A DNA stretch of 64,000 nt, from contig OZ020514.1 of assembly GCA_963971425.1 (NCBI GenBank), positions 19,937,406 to 20,001,405 on the forward strand, in the 5' to 3' direction. Positions 1-10,347 of the stretch are shown here, in pieces. This DNA is from Bryoerythrophyllum caledonicum. Taxonomy: Eukaryota > Streptophyta > Bryopsida > Pottiales > Pottiaceae. Within the stretch, counting starts at the first letter, position 1, and the number at the start of each line of letters is the position of its first letter. Under the pieces are notes generated by a model. That model saw only the letters and a program-made list of their open reading frames with translations. It was not told where the DNA came from and did not search any database. The position numbers were made by a program, and so were the translations under genes.

Positions 1-392
1 TCGTGGGAATTACTGATGGATGAGAAACAAAATAGGGTGTAGGGGAATATGCTTTATTGATAGGTACATAATCCAGTCCATTATTATAGACATTAGGTGC
101 TCCCGCAAAATCCGTTTTTCCAGGGGGAAAAATATATTGGACATGAGATTTAACTGCTACTCCCAATAGGTCCTCATAAATGGTTTATTCTAAAACTTTA
201 GCTCTAGTGTAAGCTGCAGCTAAATTTGCTGGTTGACCCTCTTTTACACTCATCCTTAATCTCGAAGGTATTAACCCTTAAACAAATATTCTCAATTTTT
301 TCTCATCAGAGACTATTTGAATTTGGGGTATCCTTATAATGATATCACTAAACGGACCATAATATGAATCAATGGTCTCTCCTTGATTCATA
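1..392 (-). pseudogene. Gypsy retroelement 1, gag fragment distal to the MULE insertion
   Basis: Read on the minus strand, this continues the gag frame found at 10348-11615. If the MULE and one copy of its 9-bp target duplication are removed, the codons run on without a shift: MDQLHDL at the right-hand flank is followed here by TMNQGETIDSYYGPF, typical of the plant gag domain. Two in-frame TAA codons follow (after LRIFV and after KVLE), so this copy is dead apart from the insertion. The element continues past the left edge, where protease and reverse transcriptase would be expected. The frame continuity is seen directly; the gag assignment rests on family resemblance. Confidence 0.75.
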
Positions 393-401
393 GTAAGATC
401 A
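393..401. repeat. Left target-site duplication of the MULE (GTAAGATCA)
   Basis: The nine bases GTAAGATCA stand immediately outside the left end and are repeated exactly at 10339-10347 outside the right end. A 9-bp duplication is characteristic of Mutator-like transposition. The identity of the two copies suggests a fairly recent insertion. Confidence 0.93.
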
Positions 402-1010
402 CCCGGTCACTACAGTCAATCCGGGTTCGCGGTGTTAGGGCCCGGTTTTAGCCCTGACACCGCGAAGACCGGCCCTTCTCCCCAAGCGCCTTTTCGCCTC
501 CTTCCCACGATAACTGCCACTCTCGCCCTCAATTATTTCGCGCTGCCCGTCTCTCTTTTCGGCACTTCTCGCCGAAAAGTCCCTTCGCCCCCGCCTTCTC
601 CGGATCACCGAAGTCTCCTTAACGGCCCGACAGGTGTACTCCAGAATGGCCCGCCCTTCTCGGCAGCCCCAAACTGCCATCCACACCATTTCGTACGACG
701 CCGTCTTTGGCACGATCATTGTGTCGTGTAGAATCCTTTCGGAAGGGGAGTGATTGTCTGCGCCTAAATTGAGTTCCTCGATCACAATCTTCCCATACAG
801 GACAGGTCGAATGGAGATTCTAGCGAGACGGCGCCACCAACCGTTGCTGATAACGGGGCAGTAGGGAGGAATTGGAGGCGTCAAGGGAGAAAGAAAGAAG
901 CTGGCGTGCAAGAGAAGGGGCTGGAGGACCTTGATGCCGCGATTAGGGTTTGGCCCGCACGCAGACTACCTGAAGACACACGGTCACAAGGTTCTTCGGA
1001 TGCGCGATTC
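402..1010. repeat. Left terminal inverted repeat (609 bp)
   Basis: This is the inverted counterpart of 9723-10338, ending inward at GGATGCGCGATTC. Near the tip is an internal hairpin: TCGCGGTGTTAGGGC pairs with GCCCTGACACCGCGA. The inner third corresponds to the first codons of the transposase as found in the right repeat, but the start codon is TTG here and the frame is decayed. The repeat should contain the promoter of the Ulp1-type gene. Confidence 0.92.
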
Positions 1011-1542
1011 GAAGAGTAACGCAATCCAAGCTTATCGCTGATATTCCCTCAGATTGTAGGTCTAGGCTAATCGGTTTAGGCGGCGTAGGCAATAATCATC
1101 ATCGCCATCACCATCACCATCAACGTGAAACCCTAATCCAGGCATGGCAAAGTTTTGTGTGGCGGCACCATTTCCAGCACTTTCGAACAGTGTTTTTTGC
1201 CCTCTAGCGACATATCCAGGATCTTCAAGCTCTGCGTCAACGATCGCTACTTCAAAACTCCAGGATTTTCAAGCCTCTGCGTCAACGATCGCCGACTGAA
1301 CTTTTCGGTAAGTTCCCTGCCTTTCTTGCTTTTTATTTAATTCCATTTCGGTAAGTTCTCTGTCATTCTTACTTTCCATTTCTTTTTGGTGATGCATACG
1401 GGCGGTCCTTCTTCCATTTCGTTTCAAATGTGGGGCGTTGGAAAGTAAGCTGTGTGAAGGTGTAGAAAATTTTGCAAAGCGTCCAGGTTTAGGGTTTAAG
1501 AGTTTTAGGGTTCCCGATAATCGTTTCTTGCGATAAGGTTTC
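1011..1542 (+). promoter_or_regulatory. Leader region of the Ulp1-type gene
   Basis: No coding region is evident. The stretch holds a short CAT/CAC microsatellite near 1097-1122 and an imperfect direct duplication of about 35 bp (CCAGGATTTTCAAGCCTCTG and what follows, at about 1215-1250 and 1260-1293). A possible 5'-UTR intron has a donor at 1308 (CGGTAAGTTC) and an acceptor near 1537, just before the start codon. The intron is inferred from splice-site look alone. Confidence 0.4.
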
Positions 1543-4500
1543 ATGTTCGGCAATGTCCTTCCTCGCAAGACCGTAAAAATGCCGAAGCGGCCGGTGTGTT
1601 TCTGCAAGCCACTGTTTGATGAGATCCCGGTGGAGAACAGGAAAGGGATTCTACCCACCTACAACAAGGAAACGGGGAGGATCGAGCAGCTATTCATCAT
1701 TGAGAACGACCACATTTGGCGCGATAGCTGGGAGGTGATGGAGGCGAGGGACCTTATCCTGGAGCTGCATGGACCGGACTCGCCCATCGTACCGCCTGGA
1801 CAAACCGGCCCCAAGCAGATATTGTGCATTCATTGCAACACGACGCACCAGAAGCACAAGTTCAACCTCCACCGGAACCATGCATTGTGCGAAGGGAAGG
1901 GGAAGGAGGGCGTGAAGATGCCGTCGTATCCCAATTTGGGCGTCAGGGATGTGGCGAACTTTGTGGCACGACTTCGGGATTGCCAGTCGGCTCAAGATGC
2001 AATTCAGGTATTTGGCACCATAGAGCCGATAGCCACGAAGAGGAGGCCTCGGAAGGGTGCCGATAATGAGGAGGAACCGAACAGTCGACGTCGAATTAAG
2101 CGCGGGAAGAAGCTGTCAGAGGAGGGCCCTACGCAGAAGCGTACCGCGGCGGCTTCTCGGAAAAGACCTCCGCCCCCGAAAGCTATGTCGAGTGACGATA
2201 CTTCTTCCTCGGCAGAGTCGGGAGGAGGTCGCAGCACAGATCATGAGGCCGATAACGCACGGACTCTGACTATGCACGGCGAGAAGGGCGGTCTTCTGTC
2301 CGGGGATGATGCCTCTAGGAATTCCGGTGCCGAGAACCCGATGTCGAAAGTCCGGAAGTCCGCACTCGCGCCGGCGCCCAAGAGGGATTCCTCCATCGTC
2401 CTCCGGAAGGCGGAGCTTGCGAAGCAGAATGTACCGAAGAAGGTGGCACAAGCTGAAGAGGCCACGAAGAAGGCGAGATTTGAAGAGTCCTTGAAGAAGG
2501 CATTCCGGCCCCCAGCAACGGCGAAAAGGCTTATGGGAATGTCTGTGGAAGAGACCGCGATGGCGAGAAGGCATCGATCCCCACCGGTGCAACAGCGGTT
2601 CAGAGAGACGAGTAATGCCGAGAGACCCTCCTACTCTGACGAAGGAACGCCGATAACCTTGCACAAATTCCCCCAATCCTCGGCCCAGAAGGAACAACGA
2701 CCGCCGCTGACATTGGCCAGTATACTTCGGTTAGGCTCTAATGATGGTGCGAATCCCGATAAGCGCCTCATTCTCCCGGCGAAATGTAGTAGGGAGCAAG
2801 CTTTGGAGTCGGAGAGGGCCGAGATGATACGGCAGGTGCAGGAGGACGCTGCGCGCCTTTTCCCGTTGAAATTGGTGCCCACCCCCGAGAGGAAGGTACC
2901 GATAACGCCGCTATATCTACTCCTCAAGCATGGTCTGCTCGACAGTATCACGATGGGGAGTTTACATTCCGAAGATGAGCTGTTGAAGTACGTCTTGTCC
3001 TTGGTGGAGTCTGGAGGCAGCCAGGGGAGGTTCCACCAGGCTCTCGGTGCCTGCATTTCCGAAGGGGTCGGCTTCAACGATAACCCTGTTTCGCTTCAAC
3101 AGTTGTCAAGCCTTTGCAATCTGGCAAAGAATCCGGATTACAATACAACGAAAGAGGTCTGGACAGAGGCATCGAGAGGAACGTGGGCATACATGACGCA
3201 TATGTTGGAGTGCGTCAAGTTAGAAGCGGCTTTGCAGGCCAAAAACGACAAACAAAAGCGGTGCAGGGAGAAGTTAGTCACGATGGAGATGAGTAGATTT
3301 GATGCCGAAAGGGCCGTGGAGACAGAGGCTATTCGATGGGACTTCAACAATCTCTTCGGGTATTGCGCGATGAACAAGATTCTTCGACCATTGCTGCCCC
3401 CACTGCCATGGACGCACAACATTGACGAGGCTCGAGATGTCGTGCACCGTCTAATTTCTATCAGGATCGACATTGCCCCGTCTCCGGCTTCAGCTAAGCT
3501 GCTGAAGTGTTACTTCGTTTGCAACGGGTTCTCGCGGGTGTAAGTTTTTCCTTCTCGCCACAAACTTGTCCCTTATCGTGTCTTCTCGCCCCTTATCGTC
3601 TCTCATAGTCCCTTATCGTCTCTTATCGTCCCTTATCGTCCCTTATCGTCTGTTATCGTCTCTTATCGTCCCTTATCGGTTTACTTGACTCCGTTGTTTT
3701 TCAGGGGCCGGAATATGTGCAACCCTAGCGTAATCCCCGGGCCTGCTAGCATTGAATTGTACTTGGACGCTCCAGTGGAAAATTGGGATGGGCCGTCTCA
3801 AATGTACGAAGTCCTGAGTCCCTTCCTCTTTGGAAGGGACGCATCCGATATGCACCTCCCGTTCTCGGCGGCGTTCGTGGCTCCGCGATAATAAGAACGG
3901 CGGGCGAGATTCTGTGTTGCGCTTCATCGAAATGGTCCATGCTCGCACTGTCGTGGACACGGCAAAGAGTCATCCAGAGGATTTCGTTCGACAGTGGTGT
4001 GCTGCTGATAAGGGTACCTACGAACACTGGGATACCCTAGACGAGAACTGCTTGGCAAGGGAGGATCTGGACTTCATGTATGCCGGCTACGTTCCACGTA
4101 AGATTTATCCGATAACCCCGTCATTCATCTAACTGTTTTCTTCCTCATTCTTGGTATCTCCGTTATTTTCCTGTGACTAACGATAAGGCTTTTGCAGGCA
4201 CTGTAGATCCTACCGGGGCACGCGAAAGGGATCTTGCAGAGGCAGATTGCAAGAACGCCGTATCGCGTCTGGTAAAAAGAGAGTGGGATTGGCGAGAAGG
4301 GCATCCAGTGACTTCACATGACGAAATTCGGCGGGAGACGTCTACCCGAACAAGGGACCTCGAGGGTGCAGCCACCCTCCTTCACATGGACGAAGGAACC
4401 TCGAATGAATTCCGCGTCCAGAATCGGTTTCCGGGGAGTAACGAAGACGAAGGATTCCCCGACAAGTGTATGGACGAAGTTACGGAGGAAGCACAAGAGG

Positions 4501-6566
4501 GGCCTAGCGACGAAATACGTCAGGGAGGTGTTCCCGATAGCGTCCAGGAAGAGCCCGCTTCTACAACGGTGAAGTCACCGGGCCGTCCCGCCGATAACCC
4601 ATCTCCCATGGAGTTTTCGTGGACACAAGCTATGAATGACCCTACCCTCGGCTTTCCGGAGTCTTCACAGTCGCTGATGGGGCTATCTCAATTCGACACC
4701 CCTCTTCAGCATGTTGTGTTTGGGGGTACAGGGGAGACGGAACCCGGCATTAAACCCCACCGTCTATCGTTCCCTCTGTCGAGTCAAGGTATTGAAAACC
4801 TGGACTCTACTGACAGTCCCCCGGTGGTTCCCGAGGCGCCTTCCGTGACACCCTTCGAAAGTCATCCAATCCCAGAGAAGGCTCCCTCTCCGGACTCCGA
4901 TTACGCTTCTCTGCCAGGGCCCGATAACCCTGCTCCTCCGCCAGAGCCCGAGAACCCGCCAGAGCCCGAGAACCCTGCTACCCCGCCAGTGCCCCAGAAC
5001 CATGCCAGTCCGCCAGAATCCATTGAGCCTGCTTCAGTGCCAGATCTTGATAGCCATGTTCAGGTATCTGAGCCCGATAAGCCTGCTCCTTCGCCAGAGC
5101 TCGATATGCCTGCTCCTCCGCTAAGACCCGTTCAGGCTCCTCCTCCGCAAGAGCCCGATAACCCTTCTTCAAAGGAGATGGACCCCGAGGAGATCAGACT
5201 GGCATTGCGCTTTATCAAGAAAGCACAGGAATCTGGGATGTCTAGTATTTGGGTTTATCCTGGACTCGAAGAGCGTGTTATGAACAGAAGGGAAGGACAG
5301 AAGGCGGCGTATACGTGCATGTCGAAGGAGAACCGCGGAGTATGTACGTCAGACTGTGTGTCCTGGGAGAAAGAGCCCTCGCTCTGCTACGAAGCCGAGG
5401 AGCATGACGCATTCATGATAGAGAAGAACCTCGACATTATTGTAGAGGTCCTAATGCGGCGGTGAGTGTCGTCGTCTATGTTATCGTGTTCTCTGACACC
5501 TACTGTTTATCATCACCTGTTGTCTAATGTCCGCTTTCTTCTGAATTGCAGGCCTCGTTTTATTCACCCGAAGGACCTGACTGGAGGCATGAGGTTTTTC
5601 GGTCCAGACCTTCGGCAAGCCGTGGATGTCTCGCTCGCACTACAGGACTGGCATTGCGTGCTAAAGGACAAGCGGGAAATGGAAGGCACATTTCTGGATT
5701 TCATCCTTAGGCATGTCGTCTACCGTGCGAAGGAGCATGTTCGAATCCAGTATCATCACACGCACAACTGGTTATCGGCGACTTTGCAGTGCTATCTGGC
5801 GGATGAAGCGAAGGGTTGGGATGACATCATGAGCTTTCTCAGCCGCTCGTTCCGTAGCACCACCAAGACGCCGAATACCCTTATCGTCCCTTACCACGAT
5901 AAGGGTCACTGGAGCGTATTCGTCGTGGAGCAAAGGCGAACGTATCACCTGGATCCAGCGAAAGGCATGCACAAGGGTCGGGAAGTGAACAACTTCATCT
6001 TCCTTGTGCACATGGGATGGGCAACCGCGAAGGGCGTGAGGATCGGATCTCGGAGTTGGACTGAATGGCAGAGTCGATCGCCGATAAGGTTGCCTTTGCC
6101 TAGTCAGAAAGAAAGCTGGGAGTGTGGTTTCATGGCAGGCTTGGGCTTTTGGCAGTACCTGATCGCACGTGGTGGGCGCAAAGAGGCGGAGGAGAAGACC
6201 GTGACGGAGACCAAATATCTGGACTGGGACGGGAAGAAGGCGTACCGATGGTTCATGCAAGCGTTGTATACGGAGATTGTCGCACCGCTTCCGTTCCACG
6301 ATGCCCTTAATCTATGTGGTCAGGATACGGTGGAGTTCGGAAGCGGAAGTCCGGACGTAGTTTTCGTGGAAGCCGGTACAGAGACGATGAAGAAGAAGGA
6401 AGTCCCAGTTCTTGGTATTTCGGAGACAGTGGGGGATCGTGATCTTCAGGGCTTCAACGTGCTCACAAATCCACCAGTGACTCGAGGAAGGCGGAAGAAG
6501 TCAACCGCGCCAAAAAGCCCGAAAAAAATGAGAAAACCGAAGGGCACCACCAAGACGAAGAAGTAG
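1543..6566 (+). CDS. Ulp1-type cysteine protease fusion protein of the MULE, four exons, one frameshift
   Basis: Exons are 1543-3539, 3705-4097, 4198-5461 and 5552-6566, all with GT-AG introns whose phases agree. Apart from one extra base in exon 2 near 3870-3890 the chain would be about 1,555 residues. The N-terminal part has a cysteine/histidine cluster (CIHCNTTHQKH then HRNHALC, residues about 98-120) that could be a DNA-binding finger, followed by basic, disordered sequence. Exon 3 encodes proline-rich repeats around PDNP and PENP. Exon 4 has the C48 (SUMO/Ulp1) signature: GHWSVFV (His), HLDPAKG (Asp), and a Gln before WECGF (Cys). Such proteases cleave SUMO-like modifiers; in MULEs their target is unknown. 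The frameshift may be real inactivation or a sequencing error. Confidence 0.82.
3540..3704 (+). repeat. Intron 1 made of TTATCGTC tandem repeats
   Basis: The intron begins GTAAGTTTTT and ends TTTTTCAG. Most of its body is a run of imperfect 10-base units CCTTATCGTC, with nine copies of TTATCG. This is the densest cluster of the element-wide hexamer. Confidence 0.85.
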
Positions 6567-6943
6567 GCGATAAGGGGGGGTGTTGTACATAGTCGATAGA
6601 CTCCAGGAATTTGTACAGATTAATAGGATGCCGAAGTTGTACATTTCATTCATTGTAAATGACAATTTTTTCGATAGCGTACATAAACGGATTTTGGGAC
6701 CCCCTTGTAGAGGCTTGTAAGCGGAACTTAAAATCCAGTCTTTGCCGATTATATTGAATGTTGAGTTTTAACTTTCAAACTAAAGAAATATCACTTCAGT
6801 GGAAATTTCAGCCGATGCATGGAACTTAATCTAAGAGCATCTTATCGGCAGTATTCTACCGATAAGATTACTAATGGTTATCGGTGCAGGTTTGTAGCTG
6901 AAATCCTCTGCCCTTTATACTCATCCACATCGGTGCCGATAAC
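6567..6943. other. Intergenic spacer between the convergent MULE genes
   Basis: It lies between the stop codons of the two convergent genes. No coding potential is visible. Four CGATAA/TTATCG sites cluster at 6841-6940. It should hold the 3' UTRs and polyadenylation signals of both genes, which I cannot place exactly. Confidence 0.6.
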
Positions 6944-9900
6944 CTAAGTCGTTTCTTGAGTTAGTCTTCCGCTAGGTGGAACGGACCTCACCCGAAAAGC
7001 TCTGGAATCCAGGAAGTCATGCAACCTTCGGAGCCTCATTCCAAGACCGTCTTCATTTGTGGGGAGCGGTGCAGCTATATCCTGGAGTGGATGAAGCATT
7101 CCGGCTTCGATTTCAGCCTCCAACCTTGAGAGGGTGGCGTCGGTGTTGCGCAAAGCTGCATCCAAGTGTCTTGCTAGCAACGGTTGGCGATAAGCCTTCT
7201 CGAGTAGCTTCAGGACAAGCTGATGCATACGATCAAAGTCGCATACCCATGTCTCCCCTAATTCTCCAAGGTTGGAAGTCACTGGGGTTACATCTCCAGC
7301 TTCGGTATCGGAGGGAACATCATTATCGGGGAAGCCCTCGGTATTCGGGTGTCGACCATTGTCTTGGCGGAGAAGATTCGTCATTCCTCCTTGGATTGTG
7401 CCGCGAAGGGAGCCCAGATATCTAGCAATTTTGCCCTCCGCCAGGTCAGGTCTTGTCATTTTCAGGACCTTAACCTGGTGCTTACAGATGTTACCTTTCT
7501 GGGAATGAACACATTGGCAGACGGCCCATTCGGTGCATGGATTGTATACCGCATACGTAATGTGTCTCCTATTCGAGGATTTAACGTATGCAGGACCTCC
7601 CGACCACTCGGGCAAGGTGACCACATTATCGGGAATTGTGTTTGCTTGGTTGATTGCATTGACCATGATCTGCCGCTGCCTCTTGTTCTTTATAAAACCG
7701 TTTAGCTTACACCAGTGACTGTAATCATACTTCTCGATGACATTTCCAGTGAGCTCATAAATAAGCCAGTCCATCCTTCGGCCGATAAGCTTCCTTTTGG
7801 ATTGCCGGAGCACTGCTTTCATGTTAGAATGGTATGATTCGATCGCTGCAGTGGTGTCCTGGCCAGCATGGGGGATTTTCCGGTCTCCCACAACCCACAT
7901 TTTGATTTTCGGGAGCCATTCCTTGTCGAAGTACTTCCAGTATGCATCAGCGTCTGGCAAGAGAGCCTTAGCTTCGCCGTAAACGTGCCGCACCCACTCT
8001 ACCAAATTCCACACCTTATCGCCAGGAGCTCTCGCCGAAGGGTCTTGGAAGTCACTAGGTGTCTCTGATACGTACATAAGTGAGCCCACAATTCGCAAAG
8101 CTCCGGCCCTTGTCTCCATGTCTTTCAACTTAGCACATGCATTCTTCTGCCACGCTCGACGAACATGCCAGAGACATAGAAATAGATGCGAGTGCGGCCA
8201 AACCTCCCTGTGATAACCCGACACGCCGATAAGTACAACTCGCTGAAGCCCGTCACCCGATAACGTAAGAATGCTAAATTGCTTACCAAAGAGAGTTGAT
8301 CTCATTATCGGCGTCGTCAAGTACAAAGGCAGTGGGTCTCCAGTCCGGCCTTATCTGCACCAACTTCTGGTTCAGAGCGCGCATCCAAGGGACGAGATCT
8401 GCTTGTTTGGATTTCGCAGTGATCACGAAAGCCACTGGAACACCGTTTCTCCACTCGTCGAATACCATCATCGTGAAGAGCGGATACTGGACACGCAAGC
8501 AAGGAATTAAGCGGTATGGGAGTGAGTGCTCCTAATTTTTATACGGACCCTACATGGAGCACGGTAAAGGTATGTGTACCTTTTTGTTGTTCGTTGCGAA
8601 TGTCCCGTCTATAGCAATAATGTTATCGTGACTGTATTTCAGCATCATGTATGTCTGAAATGGGGTTTGAATCCCAATTACGAAGGGTACGTTATCGGCA
8701 TTCAGCACTCCGTCGACCTTGCTGCCCGGGTCTTGGTAGTAAAAAACCGTACCTCGGTTTTCTCGGACCCACATTCTCACACTCTCAGCGTCGTTGTCGT
8801 GTTTCTTGTATAGTTCTTGCGCACGGACTCTGCATATGTTGCGGATGTCCTCCATGCTAAGGAAACAATCCCGAGAAGGCGTAAGAGTGCCCTCATCCCG
8901 TGCCTTCAGTACCAGCTTCTGGTGCTTCTGTATTATAGCTGCCATCGGAACTTGCTCTTCAAATTGCCTACGAACCCAAAGCCTTACTTCCTCCGATATG
9001 TACTTCCGAAAGCGGAGCTTTCCCCTCTGCACATTGTCCTTATCGTGGACGATGAGGCCCTGTGTGTCGACATGTTCCGAGCAAAAGTACCCTATCTCGG
9101 CGATATATGGTAGAAAATAGTACCTCTTTACGTAGAATCGACATTGGCAGCCCACTTTCATAGAGCCCCCCTCCTTCGCATCAGTGGCACGAGGGCCTTT
9201 CTGGCCAGCGCCGGAAGTAAGTTGTTTCCCTTTGTGATTGTATTTCGATGACGTTGGTGTCATTTCGGGCGTGATAGCTTGGATCTTGTCCCTGTTGTCT
9301 TTGGGACCGTATTGACAACGCCATCTGCTTATCGGCGTTGACCATCAGAGATACGTGCGGTACTGAAGAGATGTAATGGCACAGCCGATAAACAGATCTA
9401 CCGTGTATATTGAATGTGATATCAGAGGTCGTGATTCACTTACCGCTGGTACTCGATGTGGCAGTTCCACCGATAGTGCGTCTTCTCGCCGACGTTTGTG
9501 GGGTCGTTCTTGTCGCGGACGAAGGTAGTCTCTACATCCTTTCGGCCAGACTGCTCACCCTCCACGAAATCCGAGACCCTATCCCAGGGAATGTAGGCGA
9601 TAAGCTTGGACTGCTTCCTCTTCGATGATTGCGGATCGTCTACGAACCTCGTATCATTCTCCGCCTCCATGTTCCACCTAAGACATTTCCACGTCAAAAT
9701 CCCTGGAGGAGGGTTCTGTAATGAATCGCGCATCCGAAGAACCTTGTGACCGTGTTTCTTCAGGTAGTCTGCATGCTGGCTTTCCCGGAACGCGGCATCA
9801 AGGTCCTCCACCCCCTTCTCACGCACGCCAGCCGGTTTCTTTCTCCCTTGACGCCTCGATTTCCTCCCTGCTGCCCCGTTATCGGCAACGGTTGGTGCCG

Positions 9901-9964
9901 CCGTCTCGCCAGAATTCCCATTCGGCCTGTCTTGGATGGGGAGATTGAGATCGAGGAACTCCAT
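6944..9964 (-). CDS. MULE transposase, four exons, intact 909-residue frame
   Basis: Exons on the minus strand are 9964-9444, 9324-8580, 8486-8287 and 8207-6944. Donor and acceptor sites are canonical, phases match at each junction, and the sum is 910 codons including stop. The start lies in the right terminal repeat and opens MEFLDLNLPIQ, which contains a DLNxP-like motif. A cysteine-rich FAR1-like zinc-binding region (GCQCRFYVKRYY) follows. The catalytic DDE residues are placed at IIAIDGTF, FVLDDADNE and AAIESYHSN, with the conserved LCLWHVRRAW in between. A SWIM zinc finger (CQCVHSQKGNICKH) is near the C-terminus. The enzyme should bind the terminal repeats and cut and rejoin DNA. No disabling change is visible, so the element may still be autonomous. 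Confidence 0.9.
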
Positions 9965-10338
9965 TCACGCGGAGACAAGCACTCCCCTTCCGGCAAGGTG
10001 CTACATGGCACAATAGATCGTGCGAAAGACGGCGCAGTACGAAACGATGTGGATGACACTTCGCGCCGGCATCTGCCGAGAAGGGCGGGTCATTCTGGAG
10101 TACACGTGGCGGGGGCGAGAAGGTGACTTCGGTGATCCGGAGAAGGCGGGGGCGAAGGGACTTTTCGGCGAGAAGTGCCGAAAAGAGAGACGGGCAGCGC
10201 GAAATAATTGAGGGCGAGAGTGGCAGTTATCGTGGGAAGGAGGCGAAAAGGCGCTTGGGGAGAAGGGCCGGTCTTCGTGGTGTCAGGGCTAAAACCGGGC
10301 CCTGACACCGCGAACCCGGATTGACTGTAGTGACCGGG
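9723..10338. repeat. Right terminal inverted repeat (616 bp) with transposase promoter and start
   Basis: It pairs with 402-1010 with few mismatches. Unlike the left arm it keeps the transposase ATG (9964-9962) and about the first 80 codons, so the coding region is partly inside the repeat. The same tip hairpin is present (CGCGGTGTCAGGGC with its complement). The promoter should lie between 9965 and 10338. Confidence 0.92.
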
Positions 10339-10347
10339 GTAAGATCA
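10339..10347. repeat. Right target-site duplication of the MULE (GTAAGATCA)
   Basis: An exact copy of 393-401, immediately outside the right terminus. Confidence 0.93.

Larger units (their letters stand above)
402..10338. mobile_element. Mutator-like element with transposase and Ulp1-type gene (Kaonashi/VANDAL-like), 9,937 bp
   Basis: The ends are perfect inverted repeats starting CCCGGTCACTACAGTCAATC, flanked by a 9-bp duplication, and the insertion lies inside a retrotransposon gag frame that is restored by removing it. Two genes run inward from the terminal repeats and converge at 6567-6943, the layout of MuDR. One encodes a MULE transposase, the other a long protein ending in a Ulp1-like cysteine protease domain, as in the Ulp1-carrying MULEs called Kaonashi and some VANDALs. 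The element is GC-richer than its surroundings and contains CGATAA or its complement about 52 times by hand count, against about a dozen in the other 54 kb. Confidence 0.92.

Noticed and set aside
402-415. CACTA-type (En/Spm) transposon end, since CACTAC occurs near the terminus
   Set aside because: The perfect inverted repeat starts six bases earlier at CCCGGTCACTAC, the duplication is 9 bp rather than 3 bp, and the transposase is a MULE type with a SWIM finger.
432-911. ORFs on both strands in the left end of the MULE
   Set aside because: They lie in the terminal inverted repeat and recur in the right arm; the transposase start codon is lost on this side.
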